Of a stretch of 5,979 nt of DNA, positions 5,777 through 5,979 are shown one piece after another. Each line of letters opens with the position of its first letter. Position 1 is the stretch's first letter. The notes under the pieces are model-generated. The model worked only from the letters and a program-made list of their open reading frames with translations, was not told where the DNA came from and ran no database searches. Origin of the DNA: Flavobacterium sp. Lineage in GTDB: Bacteria; Bacteroidota; Bacteroidia; Flavobacteriales; Flavobacteriaceae. Where the stretch lies: positions 1 to 5,979 of the forward strand of contig JAHEBK010000118.1 in assembly GCA_024642295.1 (NCBI GenBank). The letters run 5' to 3'. The position numbers were made by a program, and so were the translations under genes.

Positions 5777-5979
5777 ATGAAAAACACACTTTTACTGATT
5801 TTATTCCTTTCATTTTTCACCCTTTGGGCTCAAAACGCTAAAATTGTTGCCTCTAAAATCAATTCGGTTTCAGGAAACGAAAAAGAATTTGTGGGCAGAG
5901 ACCAATATGGATACAATTACTATATTGACAATGCCGTTTTTTATAAAATAAAAGACAACGAACGATGGGAATACAAAAA
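5777..5979 (+). CDS. Secreted protein of unknown function, N-terminal part only
   Basis: An ATG at 5777 opens a frame that runs to the window end with 67 full codons and two extra bases. The product starts MKNTLLLILFLSFFTLWAQ, a clear signal peptide with likely cleavage after WAQ at about residue 19. The mature part (NAKIVASKINSVSG, then FVGRDQYGYNYYIDNAVFYKI) is rich in Tyr, Asn and Lys and looks beta-stranded. It resembles, from memory only, exported hypothetical proteins common in Flavobacteriaceae with a repeated or propeller-like beta fold; this is not certain. It is divergent from the GLPGLI gene, with 84 bases between start codons, so a functional link is possible but not shown. The start is fixed by the signal peptide. 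Confidence 0.85.
   Translation, partial: MKNTLLLILFLSFFTLWAQNAKIVASKINSVSGNEKEFVGRDQYGYNYYIDNAVFYKIKDNERWEYK

Noticed and set aside
4692..5833. Shared N-terminus MKNTLL of the barrel protein and the right-edge protein, as a sign of duplication
   Set aside because: Similarity stops after the signal peptide; short Lys/Asn/Leu starts are common by chance in AT-rich Bacteroidota genes.

Overview
The window is AT-rich, its proteins carry Bacteroidota hallmarks, and its start codons follow A-rich leaders rather than strong Shine-Dalgarno sites. The hallmarks are a type IX secretion (T9SS) C-terminal sorting domain, a GLPGLI-family protein, and a beta-barrel outer membrane protein with an N-terminal carboxypeptidase-D-like regulatory domain. 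Together these point to a Flavobacterium-like member of the Flavobacteriaceae. No mobile element, CRISPR array, tRNA or rRNA was seen.

Left part (1-1880, + strand). The window opens with the last 17 codons of a secreted protein. Its tail closely matches the tail of the next complete gene (519-1784), a 421-residue T9SS cargo protein with two jelly-roll-like segments and a type A sorting domain. The 3' untranslated regions and terminators of these two genes also match, so this looks like a tandem pair, or the end of an array, of duplicated T9SS cargo genes. The 358 bases between them contain an 11-bp inverted repeat, a 34-codon ORF of doubtful status and one weak promoter candidate.

Middle and right part (2064-5692, - strand). 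A two-gene unit reads leftwards: a GLPGLI-family secreted protein (5692-4796), then after 44 bases an 895-residue plug-plus-barrel outer membrane protein (4751-2064). It converges on the T9SS gene. A hairpin at 2013-2049 probably ends the barrel transcript, and a separate strong hairpin at 1843-1879 ends the T9SS transcript. The likely picture is a periplasmic or surface GLPGLI protein working with an outer membrane barrel of unknown substrate. No SusD-like or carbohydrate-active enzyme gene is present, so the window gives no support for a polysaccharide utilization locus.

Right edge (5777-5979, + strand). A divergent gene begins 84 bases from the GLPGLI start. It encodes a secreted protein of unknown function and is cut by the window end. 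The window looks like ordinary Flavobacteriaceae chromosome. The points most worth following are the duplicated T9SS cargo genes and the uncharacterized GLPGLI/barrel pair.
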